Notes: generated by a model not told the origin, from the sequence alone. A stretch of 64,000 bases of DNA from Caulobacterales bacterium (GCA_017303355.1 JAFLCU010000004.1:186001-250000); one strand, 5' to 3'. Shown: positions 25,497 to 35,801, counted from the first letter of the stretch. Program-made: numbers and translations.

Positions 25497-25870
25497 TCGC
25501 CGTGATCTTCGAGGTCGAGCCGGCGGATCATGACGCTTATTTCCGCATTGCCGGCGAGTTGCGGCCGCTGCTCGACGAGATCGACGGTTTTATCTCGATC
25601 GAGCGCTTTCAGAGTTTGAGCGACGAGGCGCGCGTGCTCTCGCTCTCGTTCTGGCGCGACGAGGAGGCGGTTGCGCAATGGCGCCAGCGCGAAGCCCACC
25701 GCGCCGCGCAAAATGCGGGCCGCGGCGGCGTGTTGCGCGACTATCGGCTGCGCGTAGCGCATGTGACGCGCGATTACGGGATGCGTGAGCGGGAGAAAGC
25801 GCCAGCTGACTCTCAGACGATTGACCACAATCCATCAGTCATTCCGGACACACGGCTTTGCCCGCCGTAG
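25493..25870 (+). CDS. Antibiotic biosynthesis monooxygenase (ABM) domain protein
   Basis: 125 residues from the ATG overlapping the previous stop. The domain MIAVIFEVEPADHDAYFRIAG, then ELRPLLDEIDGFISIERF, SLSFWRDEEAVAQWR and HRAAQNAGR, is the dimeric alpha-beta barrel ABM fold, which oxidises quinone-like or reactive compounds without cofactor or serves as a detoxifying or binding protein. The last ~15 residues (DHNPSVIPDTRLCPP) are encoded by a dispersed repeat beginning at 25840, so the original C terminus was probably shorter or different. Co-transcribed with the NIPSNAP gene. Confidence 0.85.
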   Translation: MIAVIFEVEPADHDAYFRIAGELRPLLDEIDGFISIERFQSLSDEARVLSLSFWRDEEAVAQWRQREAHRAAQNAGRGGVLRDYRLRVAHVTRDYGMREREKAPADSQTIDHNPSVIPDTRLCPP

Positions 25871-25976
25871 CTCGCAGAGCGAAGGCCGGAGCGCGATCCG
25901 GAACCAGGCGAGCGACATGCTGCCGGCCCTGGGTTAGGGTTGTTCGCGTGCCGCCAAGCCCCGGAATACCGGAGTG
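25840..25976. repeat. CATTCCGG-type dispersed repeat, degenerate copy
   Basis: Starts CATTCCGGACAC and ends CCCCGGAATACCGG, with internal GCGATCCGGAACC and CCCTGGGTT. The same elements in reverse order and orientation occur at 47494-47589. It overlaps the last codons of the ABM gene and fills the gap to the glycosylase gene. Confidence 0.65.
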
Positions 25977-25983
25977 AAATAGG

Positions 25984-26607
25984 CTAGAGTTTCGATTGCT
26001 CCGGCGTTTGCGTATCCGCGACGCGCCATAGATGCCATGCGGCGGCGCTGCGCCAGGGCGCCCAGCGTTCGCCGTAGGCGCCTAATGTTTTCGGCGTGAA
26101 TTCGCGCTTGTAGAGCTTCTCGGCGCCTTTGCGGACGCCAAGATCGTCGATCGGCAGCACGTCGGGGCGGCCGAGTGTGAAGATGAGATACATCTCCACC
26201 GTCCAGCGGCCGACGCCGCGCGCGGCGGTGAGGCGCTCGATGATCTCTTCGTTGTCGAGCCGTGAGAGCGCGCGCGATTGCGGGATGATGCCGTCGAGGC
26301 GCTTTTGCGCGATGTCTTTCAGTGCGGCGCTCTTCTGGCGCGAGAGCCCGGCGCTGCGCAGCAATTCGTCGGGTGCGTTGAGCAGATCTTTCGGATCGGG
26401 GTGATCCTTATCAGGGAAGAGCGCCAGCACGCGCGTATGAATCGTGTTCGCGGCTTTGCCGGAGAGCTGCTGGAACACGACCGAGCGCACCAAGGCGCGG
26501 TAGGGATCCTTGCTCTTTTCGAACTTGGTCGGGAACGCTTCGTGCGTGGGGATGACCTTGGCGAAGCGCTTGCACACTTGGGCGAGGTGCTTCTCCGCGT
26601 CGTTCAT
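25984..26607 (-). CDS. DNA-3-methyladenine glycosylase II family (HhH-GPD, AlkA-like)
   Basis: 207 residues from the ATG at 26605-26607; a longer frame upstream would overlap ubiA. The helix-hairpin-helix GVGRWTVEM (131-139) and the following LPIDDLG (Asp154/155, catalytic Asp region) define the HhH-GPD superfamily, AlkA branch. VVFQQLSGKAANTI is the usual N-terminal signature. It excises alkylated purines from DNA as the first step of base excision repair. It has no iron-sulfur cluster motif. The gene begins 1 base past the ubiA stop on the same strand, so the two are probably co-transcribed. Confidence 0.92.
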   Translation of the reverse strand: MNDAEKHLAQVCKRFAKVIPTHEAFPTKFEKSKDPYRALVRSVVFQQLSGKAANTIHTRVLALFPDKDHPDPKDLLNAPDELLRSAGLSRQKSAALKDIAQKRLDGIIPQSRALSRLDNEEIIERLTAARGVGRWTVEMYLIFTLGRPDVLPIDDLGVRKGAEKLYKREFTPKTLGAYGERWAPWRSAAAWHLWRVADTQTPEQSKL

Positions 26608-26608
26608 C

Positions 26609-27565
26609 TCACATCCCCAAAACCGGCCGCACTGTACGCCAGATGGGCTCAACAGAGAAGGCGAGCAAGATGGCTGTGCCGATGAGAGCGTTGCGCTTGA
26701 AGGCGGCGAGCGCTGTTTCCGGACTCTTATCGCTGACGCTTTGCAGCATCGGCCAGATCAGCAGCGCGCCAATGGCGCTCAGCGACAGGGCGACAATCAG
26801 ACCAGCGCCGGCGACGACGCCGGCGGATGCCCAGAGCGCGAGCGCCGCGGCATAGAACACGGTCGTCCAGGTGCGCCATTTGTCGGCGAAGAGCCGCGCC
26901 GTGGAACGGACGCCGACGAGGGCGTCGTCTTCGCGGTCTTGCAGCGCATAGATTGTGTCGTAGCCAATGGTCCAGCAGATGCAGCCGGCGTAGAGCGCGA
27001 CGGTCTCGTAAGCGATGCCGTCTGCTTCGTACGCCACCGCCGCGCCGCCGACGAGCGCGCCCCATGAAAACACAATGCCCAGCCACGCCTGCGGCCACCA
27101 GGTGATGCGCTTCATCAGCGGGTAGAGCGCGACCAACGGAATGGCGATGAGCGCCGCGATTTGCGCGAGCGTAGGCAGCGAGAGCAGCACGCCAAGGCCG
27201 ACCAGGCATTGCGCCAACAGCCACGCCCATGCCGCTTTCAGCGACACCGCGCCCGATGGCAGCGGCCTGAGGCGCGTGCGCTCGACTTGGCGGTCAATGT
27301 CGCGATCGAGGATGTCGTTATAGGTGCAGCCGGCGCCGCGCATTGCGATTGCGCCTATCAGAAACAGCGCGGCGTATTTGAGATCATCGCCGAAGAAGCC
27401 GTAGCCGGTGCGCGCGACCGCAATGCCCATCCAGCATGGCAGCAGCAGGAGCTGCCAGCCGATCGGGCGATCGAGGCGTGAGAGCTGCGCAAACGGCTTC
27501 AACGACGCCGGCAATGCGTCGGTCCAATGTTGCTTCAGCGCATCGGCGGGTTTCAAATCGCTCAT
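26609..27565 (-). CDS. ubiA: 4-hydroxybenzoate polyprenyltransferase
   Basis: 318 residues with about eight to nine membrane helices. The two Asp-rich motifs are NDILDRDIDRQVERTRLRPL (from Asn83) and YDTIYALQDREDD, which bind the Mg-diphosphate of the polyprenyl donor. The enzyme prenylates 4-hydroxybenzoate in the membrane, the committed step of ubiquinone synthesis, which feeds the respiratory chain whose terminal oxidase is encoded at 42.3-48.7 kb. LDRPIGWQLLLLPCWMG at the N terminus separates it from heme O synthase. Confidence 0.94.
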   Translation of the reverse strand: MSDLKPADALKQHWTDALPASLKPFAQLSRLDRPIGWQLLLLPCWMGIAVARTGYGFFGDDLKYAALFLIGAIAMRGAGCTYNDILDRDIDRQVERTRLRPLPSGAVSLKAAWAWLLAQCLVGLGVLLSLPTLAQIAALIAIPLVALYPLMKRITWWPQAWLGIVFSWGALVGGAAVAYEADGIAYETVALYAGCICWTIGYDTIYALQDREDDALVGVRSTARLFADKWRTWTTVFYAAALALWASAGVVAGAGLIVALSLSAIGALLIWPMLQSVSDKSPETALAAFKRNALIGTAILLAFSVEPIWRTVRPVLGM

Positions 27566-27897
27566 ATTGGCGTCATGCGCGGCTGTTTTGCTTTACGCAA
27601 GGCGGCGCAATCGCTATGTGAGCTGCCTTCGCTTTGAGGAGCGCTTTATGAACACCCGCCTTCGCTAAATCGCGGCGCCGCGCACGGTCGCCGATGAGCT
27701 TCGCGGCAGCTTTGGCTGCTCCGGCTCGAAATCCCGGAATCCGAAAGCGGATGCTCCGCAATGGGTTTTTGGGGAAACCGTAGCGCAAAGTCGTGCGGGT
27801 GTTCGCGCCTTCGGGTGTTTTGCTTCCAGCGCTTTGATCCCATCTTCAAGTTCGCGACGCCGCGTCCGCGCGGCTGCGATCTCTATTCGGTAATTCC
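27566..27897. other. 332-base region without a convincing gene
   Basis: Lies between the divergent ubiA and ABC exporter genes and is less GC-rich than its surroundings. The best candidate is a leftward frame of 81 codons from an ATG at 27910 to 27665 (MNRSWNYRIEIAAARTRRRE..), with a helical, basic N terminus that decays into a low-quality tail; other frames of the same strand hold similar Ala/Lys-rich stretches. This might be a decayed gene. It must also hold the promoters of both flanking genes, but no clear -35/-10 pair was found. Confidence 0.4.
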
Positions 27898-29715
<1,818 letters not shown>

Positions 29716-29722
29716 CTCGGAT

Positions 29723-29750
29723 CTTGGACCGCCGGCGCCCCGCCGGCGGT
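29723..29750. repeat. REP, left end of RAYT unit
   Basis: CTTGGACCGCCGGCG, CCC, CGCCGGCGGT: near-perfect palindrome 8 bases after the ABC exporter stop codon. Confidence 0.88.
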
Positions 29751-29758
29751 GCCGCATG

Positions 29759-30292
29759 CTACAAGCGCCAGTGTGCAGAGGAGAAGCGCCACTCGCTGGC
29801 GTTCGCCACCAGCTTTGCCTCGATGGGGTTGCCTTCGACATACGCGATTGTTGTAGCGAGGTGGTCGTCATCGCGCATGAAGCGATCGAAATATTCGCGT
29901 CGCCACAATCTGCCTTCGCGGGCGAGGTGGGCGTTGATCTCGTGCGAGGAAGATTTCCACACCTGAACGATATCGCCTAGCCGATGCCCTTCAATTTGCT
30001 CGGCAACGACGTGGACATGATTTGGCATGATGCACGACGCGATCAGGCGATAGCGCTCACCGTCTGACCGCAGCAGCTTCGCTTCAACAAATTCCGCGCA
30101 GATCGGATCGCGGAGAACGCAAGCCCCGTGACAGGCGTCCAACAACCTATCCGTATGAATTGCGGTTGGGCTTCTCGCGCCAGATGGGATGCTGTCGGCT
30201 AGGCCGAAGACAATGTGCTGAATTAGTCCTGCGGCGTCACAATGCGGGAGATAGCCGCGAGAGCGCCAGCCAAGATGTGGCTTGGGTTCCAT
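29759..30292 (-). CDS. REP-associated tyrosine transposase (RAYT, Y1/HUH family)
   Basis: 177 residues from the ATG at 30290-30292. The N terminus HLGWRSRGYLPHCDAAG with IQHIVFGLADSIP is typical of RAYTs. The metal-binding HUH motif is MPNHVHVV (His92, His94), the catalytic tyrosine is Tyr134 in WRREYFDRFMRDDDH, and the end YVEGNPIEAKLV..EWRFSSA is the family's closing signature. It should nick and rejoin single-stranded REP DNA. The frame is open 13 codons further up, but those codons are the REP itself. All key residues are present, so it may be active. Confidence 0.92.
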   Translation of the reverse strand: MEPKPHLGWRSRGYLPHCDAAGLIQHIVFGLADSIPSGARSPTAIHTDRLLDACHGACVLRDPICAEFVEAKLLRSDGERYRLIASCIMPNHVHVVAEQIEGHRLGDIVQVWKSSSHEINAHLAREGRLWRREYFDRFMRDDDHLATTIAYVEGNPIEAKLVANASEWRFSSAHWRL

Positions 30293-30304
30293 CACTGGAT
30301 AAAC

Positions 30305-30332
30305 ACCGCCGGCGAGGCGCCGGCGGTCCAAG
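30305..30332. repeat. REP, right end of RAYT unit
   Basis: ACCGCCGGCG, AGG, CGCCGGCGGT then CCAAG, inverted relative to the left-end copy. It ends 15 bases from the gshA stop codon. Confidence 0.88.
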
Positions 30333-30347
30333 AGGACGGAGCTTTAC

Positions 30348-31715
30348 TCAATACGCGCACGCCTCGAACACGCGCCTTACGTCGCCGCCCCATTCGGTTT
30401 TGTAGCGTTCGATCAGGCGCTCGGCGGGGGTGACGCCGGTGGAGGCGATATCGTCCAACTCGGTCAGGAAGTGCGTTTCGTCCTGGCCGCTGGAATCGGT
30501 GATGCCGCGCGATTTCAAACCTTGGCGCGCAATGGCGAGCGTGGCTTGAGCGATGTCGCGGGCGCTGTTGCCGCGGATGGGTGCGCGCAGGCCGAGGAAA
30601 GGCACAGCGCGGCGGAGGCTCTCGCGGTCTTCCGCTGTCCAGCTCTTCACCAGCGACCACGCCGCTTCGAGTGCGGCGTCGTCATACATGAGGCCAGCCC
30701 AGAACGCGGGCAGCGCGCAGAGGCGCGACCAGGGGCCTGAATCCGCGCCGCGCATTTCGAGATACGTCTTCAAACGCACTTCGGGGAAAATCGTCGTCAG
30801 ATGATCTTCCCAATCTTGCGCCGTGGGGCGCTCGCCGGGAAGGACCGGCATCTTGCCGTCCATGAAGGAGCGGAAGCTTTGCCCAGAGCAATCGATGTAT
30901 TTGCCGTCGCGATAGACGAAATACATCGGCACTTCGAGCGCGTATTTGGCGTAGCGTTCAAAGCCCATACCGTCTTCGAACACGAAGGGCAGCATGCCGG
31001 TGCGATCGGGATCGGTGTCGCTCCAGATGTGGCCGCGATAGGAGAGGAAGCCGTTCAAGCGGCCTTCGGCGAATGGCGAGGCGGCGAACAGCGCCGTGGC
31101 GATCGGCTGCAGTGCGAGGCCAACGCGAAATTTCTTCACCATGTCGGCTTCGGACGCGAAGTCCAAATTGGTCTGCACCGTACACGAGCGAAACATCATC
31201 TGGCGGCCAAGACGGCCGACCTTCGCCATGTAGTCGCGCATGATCTTGTAGCGACCCTTCGGCATGATCGGGGTCTCTTCAAGCGACCAGATCGGCGAAA
31301 AGCCCATGCCGAGAAAGGCGATGCCAAGCTTGCCGGCGACATCGCGCAATTGCGCCAAGTGCGCGCCGGTTTCCGAACAGGTTTGGTGCAAGTGTTCGAG
31401 CGGCGCGCCAGAGAGTTCGAACTGGCCGCCCGGCTCAAGTGTGATCGACGCCATGCCTTGCTTCAGCGCGATCGTGTTCTCGCCTTCCTTGACGCGTTCC
31501 CAGCCGTAGGCGTCGGCGAGGCCGTTGAGCAGCGCGCCGATGCCGCGCTCGCCCTCATAGGGGACGGGCTCAAGACTATCCTTATAGAAGGCGAATTTCT
31601 CATGCTCGGTGCCGATGCGCCACGTGGCGCGATCGGGCTTGGGGCCTTTCTCCAAATGCGCGACGAGATCACGGAAGCCCGTCAGCACCGGCGAGTTTTG
31701 TTTTGCTTCGGCCAA
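30348..31715 (-). CDS. gshA: Glutamate-cysteine ligase
   Basis: 455 residues from a TTG at 31713-31715. I chose this start because GGAGGAAG lies 3 bases upstream and the protein then begins [18 protein letters not shown], near where family similarity starts; the frame stays open to another TTG at 31772, giving 19 Arg-rich residues with no homology feel. The family core is [29 protein letters not shown], and [13 protein letters not shown], matching the plant/alphaproteobacterial-type GCL. It makes gamma-glutamylcysteine, the first step of glutathione synthesis, in the cytoplasm. It lies downstream of rsmE on the same strand. Confidence 0.93.
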   Translation of the reverse strand: MAEAKQNSPVLTGFRDLVAHLEKGPKPDRATWRIGTEHEKFAFYKDSLEPVPYEGERGIGALLNGLADAYGWERVKEGENTIALKQGMASITLEPGGQFELSGAPLEHLHQTCSETGAHLAQLRDVAGKLGIAFLGMGFSPIWSLEETPIMPKGRYKIMRDYMAKVGRLGRQMMFRSCTVQTNLDFASEADMVKKFRVGLALQPIATALFAASPFAEGRLNGFLSYRGHIWSDTDPDRTGMLPFVFEDGMGFERYAKYALEVPMYFVYRDGKYIDCSGQSFRSFMDGKMPVLPGERPTAQDWEDHLTTIFPEVRLKTYLEMRGADSGPWSRLCALPAFWAGLMYDDAALEAAWSLVKSWTAEDRESLRRAVPFLGLRAPIRGNSARDIAQATLAIARQGLKSRGITDSSGQDETHFLTELDDIASTGVTPAERLIERYKTEWGGDVRRVFEACAY

Positions 31716-31776
31716 GCGCTTCCTCCGGCGGCTTCGTGGCGGGCATGTGGAGCCTTTGTGGCGGTTCCGCAAGCGC

Positions 31777-32538
31777 CTACGCCTCGCGCCAGTCTCCCCA
31801 AGCCGATTGCACCACGCTTAACGCGGCGATGGCGGCGGTTTCGGCGCGCAATATCCGGGGCCCGAGCGACACGGGAATGACATGCGTCAAGGCGCGCAGC
31901 ATGCGCCGCTCCTCCGGCGTGAAGCCGCCTTCGGGGCCGATAAGGACGGCGAGCTTGCATGGACCGCCGGCGTTGGCCGGCGGGACGCCGGCGGTCCATA
32001 TGGAGAGCGCTTGAAGGAGGGGCGTCGCGTCGCCGGCCTCATCGGCATAGATCAGCGGCCGCGACGCATCCCAGCCGTCGAGCGCACGGGCAAGCGAGAG
32101 CGGTTCGCAAATCTCTGGGGCATCGAAGCGTTCGGTCTGCTCGGCCGCTTCGCGGGCGATGCTTTGCAAGCGATCGATACGCACGGTTTCGGCGATCGTG
32201 CGTTGCGTGATGATTGGGCGGATGCGGCGCACGCCGAGTTCGGCGGCTTTTTCCACGATGAGATCGGTGGCGTGTCGTTTCACGGGCGCAAAGAGAAGAT
32301 CGAGATCAGGCGTCGCGCGCGCTTCGCGGAGCAGCGCCTCGATGCGCACGCTCATGCCGCGTTTGGTTTTCGTGCTGACGGTCGCGCGCCATTCGCCGTC
32401 GCGTGCATTGAACACGCGCAGGCCGTCGCCAGCATCCAAGCGCAGTACTGTGCCCACATGGCGCGCTTGGCCCTCGTCCAGCGCGATCTCGGCGCCGGCC
32501 TTAAGCGTTTGATCTATCAGGAGACGCGGATTGGCCAT
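31777..32538 (-). CDS. rsmE: 16S rRNA (uracil-1498-N3)-methyltransferase
   Basis: 253 residues from the ATG at 32536-32538 ([10 protein letters not shown]). Family features are the N-terminal PUA-like domain, [22 protein letters not shown], the conserved RSER-like region here AAEQTERF, and the SPOUT knot [11 protein letters not shown] and [14 protein letters not shown]. It methylates U1498 of 16S rRNA in the 30S subunit. Unusual: residues 181-194 ([14 protein letters not shown]) are encoded by a complete REP palindrome lying in frame just before the strand leading to GPEGG (201-205). The SPOUT motifs on both sides are intact. Confidence 0.93.
   Translation of the reverse strand: MANPRLLIDQTLKAGAEIALDEGQARHVGTVLRLDAGDGLRVFNARDGEWRATVSTKTKRGMSVRIEALLREARATPDLDLLFAPVKRHATDLIVEKAAELGVRRIRPIITQRTIAETVRIDRLQSIAREAAEQTERFDAPEICEPLSLARALDGWDASRPLIYADEAGDATPLLQALSIWTAGVPPANAGGPCKLAVLIGPEGGFTPEERRMLRALTHVIPVSLGPRILRAETAAIAALSVVQSAWGDWREA
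31959..31999. repeat. REP palindrome inside the rsmE reading frame
   Basis: ATGGACCGCCGGCG...CGCCGGCGGTCCAT with inner TTGGCCGGCGGGA. It is the same family as the intergenic REPs, but lies within rsmE and keeps the frame open. Confidence 0.88.
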
Positions 32539-32638
32539 GCGCCCTTGTGGCGCCGCCGCGTACGCCTTCGCAAGCAATTCGCTTGACCGGGGCGCCGTCA
32601 CGGGCGCTCATGCGCGCCGCCAATTCGGAGGGGATGCC

Positions 32639-33259
32639 ATGGCGGAAACGGTGCTGGTCGGCGTCGGCGACGTGATCGAGGTGCAACTCACCTCGGAAAC
32701 CGTCATGATCGAGGGCGCGCATGGCCGCCGCCAGGCGGAGCCGGGGCATATCACCAACCGCATGCGTCTGTTCGTGAAGCTCGTGGAGGGCCAGGAGCAG
32801 AAATTCGATTTCGAGGATACCGAACTCGGCGTACGCGAAACGCAGCGCGTGGCTGTCGTGCGCGGCAAGCTCAAAAAATGGCCCGAGCCGATGAACCTCA
32901 TCCTCTTCAACCTTTCGAGCGGCGAGAGGGATTGCTTCGAGACCGGGCTCTTTCCCTATCTCAGCCGCAAGCCGTTCTTCGGCCCGTTGTGGAAAGCCGG
33001 CGCGCTCTCGCTCGGCGTCGTGCTGGTGTTCTGGTTCGTCAGTAATTTCATCGTCCGCAACGGCGAAGGCGGGATGAGTTCGACGTGGCTGGCGATCATG
33101 TTCGGATTTCTGACCTATCCGGTGTTCTGGTGGATTTGCGGCCTGTGGGATCGCCTCACCGAACGGGCGCGCTACAAAAACGCGCGCAAACGCTTCATTG
33201 CGGAAATGGAGGCGCGCGTGCGCGCCTATGCGCCGCAACAAGAGGCGCCGGCGGGCTGA
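32639..33259 (+). CDS. Membrane protein of unknown function
   Basis: 206 residues from the ATG at 32639, with GGAGGGG just upstream. The N-terminal ~120 residues form a soluble beta-rich domain (VGVGDVIEVQLTSETVMIEG, KFDFEDTELGVRETQRV). Two hydrophobic segments follow, about 121-140 (AGALSLGVVLVFWFVSNFIV) and about 150-170 (WLAIMFGFLTYPVFWWICGLW), then a basic C-terminal helix (RARYKNARKRF). The domain reads like a ligand-binding or PilZ-like small barrel, but I do not recognise a family. Divergent from rsmE. Confidence 0.72.
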   Translation: MAETVLVGVGDVIEVQLTSETVMIEGAHGRRQAEPGHITNRMRLFVKLVEGQEQKFDFEDTELGVRETQRVAVVRGKLKKWPEPMNLILFNLSSGERDCFETGLFPYLSRKPFFGPLWKAGALSLGVVLVFWFVSNFIVRNGEGGMSSTWLAIMFGFLTYPVFWWICGLWDRLTERARYKNARKRFIAEMEARVRAYAPQQEAPAG

Positions 33260-33309
33260 ACAGCGTTGAAGCCATTGCCGCGCGCCGCCTTCCGCGCGAA
33301 GCTCCGCGT

Positions 33310-33843
33310 ATGACGCAAGCGCTGACCCACGCATTGCTGACGCCGCGATTGCGGCTGGAGCCGGTCACGCCCGCGCTGGCGGCCGCGGCGCGCGCCGGGC
33401 AAGCGGTGTTCGCCGACACGATCGGGGCGGAGGCGCCCAGCGAATGGTGCGCGGCCAGCCTTGGCCTCGTGGCGCGCTCGATCTCGCACGCCTGGGGCCC
33501 CGCGCCCGCGCCGACGCGCGTGGTGGCCATCCATCGCGATCTTGGCTCGATCGTCGGCGACGTGCGGTTTGAGCCTTCGCTTCGCGCGCCGCGCGAATTC
33601 GAGATCGGCTACGGCATCGCCCGCAGCCAGCGCCGCCTGGGCTACGCGACCGAAGCCACTGGCGCCGTGATCGATTGGCTGTTCGATAAGGCCGGCGCCG
33701 AAACCATCATTGCTGGGTGCGATCGGGACAATGTCGCCTCGGTGCGCACCTTGCGGCGCTTGGGGTTTTGGCTCGATTCAACCCCCAACCGCACCTTCTG
33801 GTGGATGATCACTCCGGAACTCCGTTCAGCGACGCAAGCTTGA
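33310..33843 (+). CDS. GNAT family N-acetyltransferase (RimJ/RimL-like)
   Basis: 177 residues from the ATG at 33310 (MTQALTHALLTPRLRLEPV). The opening TPRLRLEPVTP, GYGIARSQRRLGYATEAT (acetyl-CoA loop, with R-x-x-G-x-A variant) and NVASVRTLRRLGF are the RimJ/RimL pattern. It transfers an acetyl group to an amine, perhaps a protein N terminus or a small molecule. The frame is open upstream through the end of the previous gene, but that section is out of homology. Confidence 0.88.
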   Translation: MTQALTHALLTPRLRLEPVTPALAAAARAGQAVFADTIGAEAPSEWCAASLGLVARSISHAWGPAPAPTRVVAIHRDLGSIVGDVRFEPSLRAPREFEIGYGIARSQRRLGYATEATGAVIDWLFDKAGAETIIAGCDRDNVASVRTLRRLGFWLDSTPNRTFWWMITPELRSATQA

Positions 33844-33921
33844 CGCAGAGCCCACAGCACGGCTTGTCTGTCGGCCAAGTAAGGGAGGGCGTCCGGGCAG
33901 GGCGCGCCTAGGGGATTGTAG

Positions 33922-35649
33922 ATGACAGACCAAACCGCCGGCGCGGACGCCGACGAGAAGACCTTCATGGGCCATCCGCGTGGCCTGGTCACACTCTTCT
34001 TCACCGAGATGTGGGAGCGCTTTTCCTTCTACGGGATGCGCGCGCTGCTGGTGATCTATCTCACCCAGCACTTCCTGTTCTCCGATCACAAGGCGCAGGG
34101 CCTTTACGGCGCGTACGCAGCACTCGTGTATCTGATCCCCGTCATTGGCGGCGTGATTGCCGATCGCTTCCTCGGCTCGCGCAAGGCGGTGACGATCGGC
34201 GCGCTGTTCCTTGTGCTCGGCCACTTCGGCATGGCGTTCGAAGGCCGTGGCTCGGTGCAAGAGATCACGATCGCGGGCCAAACCTACGACATCATCTCGG
34301 AAGGCCGTGGCGAAGAGCGCGAACTCTTCCTCGTTGCGCCCGGCGAGGTCCGCTACCCAGTTACGTTCTCGGCTGAGGGTATGGCGGTCGAGGGGGCGGC
34401 GGACGCCTTCCCGGCGACGGTGCCGACGGCGGACTACGCGCTCTCCACGCGCCCGGATGTCATGAACCTTGGCGGGTTCTCGATCCCGTACGAGCAGATT
34501 CTGTATCTCTCGCTCGCCTTCATCATCATCGGCGTCGGCTTCTTGAAGGCCAACATCTCGACCACGGTCGGCGCGCTCTATCCGCCCGGCGATCCGCGTC
34601 GCGACGGCGGCTTCACCATCTTCTACATGGGCATCAATCTCGGCGCATTCCTCGCGACGCTGGCGTGCGGCTATCTCGGCCAAACCTATGGCTGGGCCTA
34701 CGGCTTTGGCCTCGCCGGCATCGGCATGACGTTCGGCTTGATCCAATATCTGATGGGCCAAAAATGGCTGAAAGGTAAGGCCGAACCGCCGAAGCCGATC
34801 TCGGCCGGCTTTGAAGGCTTGTTCTGGATTCTCGGCCTCGTCGCTGTGATCCCGGCTTGGCTGCTGGTGCAACAAACCGAGCTGATGGAGCAGGCGCTGC
34901 CGATCCTGGTGCCGACGCTGTTCGTGCTGGTGCTCGGCTTCGCGCTGGCCGGCTTCAAGGGGCTTGAGCGCACGCAAATGCTGGCGGCGCTTGTCATGGT
35001 GTTCTTCAGCGTCATCTTTTGGATGCTGTTCGAGCAGGCGGGTTCGTCGCTCTCGTTGTTCGCCGAGCGCAACACCGACCTCACGGTCGTGCCCGGCGTG
35101 ACCATGACGGCGGCGCAGACGCAAAGCTTCAATGCGGGCTTCATCGTGCTGTTGGCCCTGCCGTTCAGCGCCATGTGGGTCTGGCTGGCGAAGCGCAAGA
35201 TGGAGCCGTCCACGCCGGTGAAGTTCGCGCTTGGCCTGATTCAAGTCGGTCTGGGCTTCTTCATCCTCGTTGCTGGCGCGCAATTCGCGGGCGACGATTT
35301 CCAAGTGCCGCTGATCTTCCTGGCGTTGCTCTATCTGCTGCACACGACCGGCGAACTCTTCCTCTCGCCAGTTGGTCTGTCGATGATCACCAAACTCTCG
35401 CCAGCGCGCGTTGTCGGCTTGATGATGGGCGTGTGGTTCTTGTCGTCATCGCTCGCGCACATTTTGGCGGCGATCATCGCGCAACAAACATCGTCCGAGA
35501 CGGTCGCAGGACAAGTTGTTGATCTCGGTGGGCAGCTGCAAACCTACGTCGCGACGTTCACGCAGGTCGGTACCTGGGGCATCATCGCGGGCGTTCTGCT
35601 GCTGGTGATCTCACCCTTCCTCAAAAAGTGGATGGGCGACGTCCGTTAA
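33922..35649 (+). CDS. Proton-dependent peptide transporter (POT/PTR family)
   Basis: 575 residues with about 12-14 membrane helices. FFTEMWERFSFYGMRALLVIYL is the N-terminal family signature with the ExxER/K-type motif (EMWERF), followed by GAYAALVYLIPVIGGVIADR and FFYMGINLGAFLA (here FTIFYMGINLGAFLA). A loop of about 90 residues between helices 3 and 4 (roughly 105-190) is longer than in DtpA and mostly hydrophilic. It imports di- and tripeptides with protons across the inner membrane, fitting the several exported peptidases in the window. A terminator follows. Confidence 0.93.
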   Translation: MTDQTAGADADEKTFMGHPRGLVTLFFTEMWERFSFYGMRALLVIYLTQHFLFSDHKAQGLYGAYAALVYLIPVIGGVIADRFLGSRKAVTIGALFLVLGHFGMAFEGRGSVQEITIAGQTYDIISEGRGEERELFLVAPGEVRYPVTFSAEGMAVEGAADAFPATVPTADYALSTRPDVMNLGGFSIPYEQILYLSLAFIIIGVGFLKANISTTVGALYPPGDPRRDGGFTIFYMGINLGAFLATLACGYLGQTYGWAYGFGLAGIGMTFGLIQYLMGQKWLKGKAEPPKPISAGFEGLFWILGLVAVIPAWLLVQQTELMEQALPILVPTLFVLVLGFALAGFKGLERTQMLAALVMVFFSVIFWMLFEQAGSSLSLFAERNTDLTVVPGVTMTAAQTQSFNAGFIVLLALPFSAMWVWLAKRKMEPSTPVKFALGLIQVGLGFFILVAGAQFAGDDFQVPLIFLALLYLLHTTGELFLSPVGLSMITKLSPARVVGLMMGVWFLSSSLAHILAAIIAQQTSSETVAGQVVDLGGQLQTYVATFTQVGTWGIIAGVLLLVISPFLKKWMGDVR

Positions 35650-35673
35650 TCAAAAACGCAATAAAAACAACAG

Positions 35674-35708
35674 CTCGCCGGTCCGAGAAGGGCCGGCGAG
35701 TTTGTTTG
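35674..35708 (+). terminator. Intrinsic terminator of the peptide transporter gene
   Basis: CTCGCCGGTCC and GGGCCGGCGAG form a strong stem around GAGAA, followed by TTTGTTTG. It is 25 bases after the stop codon. Confidence 0.85.
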
Positions 35709-35775
35709 GGCGAAAGTGAAGTCGAGGCGCCGTCAAGGCGTTGCGCCAAGATTTTTTTCCGGCTTGTGTGGGGAA

Positions 35776-35801
35776 GGACGGGGGCCTCGTGGCCGCCGTC
35801 C
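35776..35801 (+). promoter_or_regulatory. Stem-loop in the leader of the VirD4-like gene
   Basis: GGACGGGGGCC and GGCCGCCGTCC form an 11-bp stem with one mismatch around a TCGT tetraloop. It lies 113 bases before the ATG and is followed by TGTCGTTAACC. Could be an attenuator, a transcript-end structure or chance in GC-rich DNA. Confidence 0.4.

Larger units (their letters stand above)
29723..30332. mobile_element. REP-RAYT unit (transposase gene between inverted REPs)
   Basis: A 610-base unit with REP palindromes at both ends, outer termini CTTGGACCGCC and GGCGGTCCAAG in inverted orientation, enclosing one leftward gene with the RAYT-type Y1 transposase signature. The layout fits the known REP-associated tyrosine transposase arrangement, in which the enzyme acts on REP single strands. 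No target-site duplication was identified. Confidence 0.82.

Noticed and set aside
27566..27897. Several short minus-strand frames between ubiA and the ABC exporter gene.
   Set aside because: None has a good ribosome site, consistent frame or family pattern; kept only as a possible decayed gene.
33826..35343. A 505-codon open frame opposite the POT transporter.
   Set aside because: His/Arg/Glu-rich mirror of membrane-protein codons; the plus frame has the POT signature.
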